Assembly (NCBI GenBank): GCA_910585355.1
Contig: CAJUDN010000015.1
Span: forward strand, 35,642-49,409
DNA length: 13,768 nucleotides
Source: an uncultured Lachnospiraceae bacterium
Lineage (GTDB): Bacteria; Bacillota_A; Clostridia; Lachnospirales; Lachnospiraceae
Direction: 5' to 3'
The position numbers were made by a program, and so were the translations under genes. The notes under the pieces were generated by a model, which was not told where the DNA came from, did no database searches, and saw only the letters and a list, made by a program, of their open reading frames with translations. Below, one piece after another: positions 13,735 to 13,768 of this stretch (position 1 is the stretch's first letter; the number at the start of each line of letters is the position of its first letter).

Positions 13735-13768
13735 AGATCGGAAGAGCGTCGTGTAGGGAAAGAGTGTT
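13735..13768. other. Sequencing adapter read-through (Illumina TruSeq universal), not genomic
   Basis: From 13735 the sequence begins AGATCGGAAGAGC and continues for 33 bases as the reverse complement of the TruSeq universal adapter; the last base departs from it. Translated on the minus strand it gives the well-known artefact peptide LFPYTTLFRS fused to the substrate-binding protein. Any gene call extending to the window edge here is wrong at its N-terminus. Confidence 0.95.

Overview
The window looks like a contig fragment from a strictly anaerobic Clostridia-type bacterium, probably Lachnospiraceae (inference). Clues are a class III anaerobic ribonucleotide reductase, strong AGGAGG-type ribosome binding sites, roughly balanced base composition, and Clostridia-style PucR and AbgB-like genes. 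Both ends are cut. Position 1 lies inside hflX. The last 34 bases are not genomic: they match the Illumina TruSeq universal adapter, so the true sequence ends at about 13734.

Layout. (1) 3-656: 3' part of hflX, followed by a hairpin-rich spacer and a terminator. (2) 920-3715: tightly spaced three-gene operon of two small multi-pass membrane proteins (the first probably DUF5058) and an M20 metallohydrolase closely resembling AbgB. (3) 3716-4096: spacer with a terminator, further hairpins and a promoter embedded in a palindrome. (4) 4097-5752: PucR-family regulator, probably controlling the operon before it. (5) 5753-5879: short control region in which a hairpin, two NrdR-like boxes and a promoter overlap. 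(6) 5880-8303: NrdD with a C-terminal thioredoxin/glutaredoxin-like domain. (7) 8304-8605: spacer with a 98-bp imperfect inverted repeat. (8) 8606-10159 on the minus strand: siroheme nitrite/sulfite reductase. (9) 10160-10464: divergent promoter region. (10) 10465-12474: methyl-accepting chemotaxis protein. (11) 12475-12924: convergent spacer with a terminator for each side and an 11-bp inverted repeat. (12) 12925-13734 on the minus strand: amino-acid-type ABC substrate-binding protein, missing its N-terminus.

The most system-like unit is 920-5752: a candidate two-subunit permease, a cytoplasmic amidohydrolase of the p-aminobenzoyl-glutamate hydrolase type, and a ligand-responsive regulator. 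This suggests import and hydrolysis of an N-acyl or peptide-like compound, but the substrate is unknown. The nrdD region is the second point of interest, because the enzyme carries its own redoxin-like domain and its promoter bears a plausible NrdR operator. No CRISPR array, tRNA, rRNA, complete insertion sequence or phage gene was seen.
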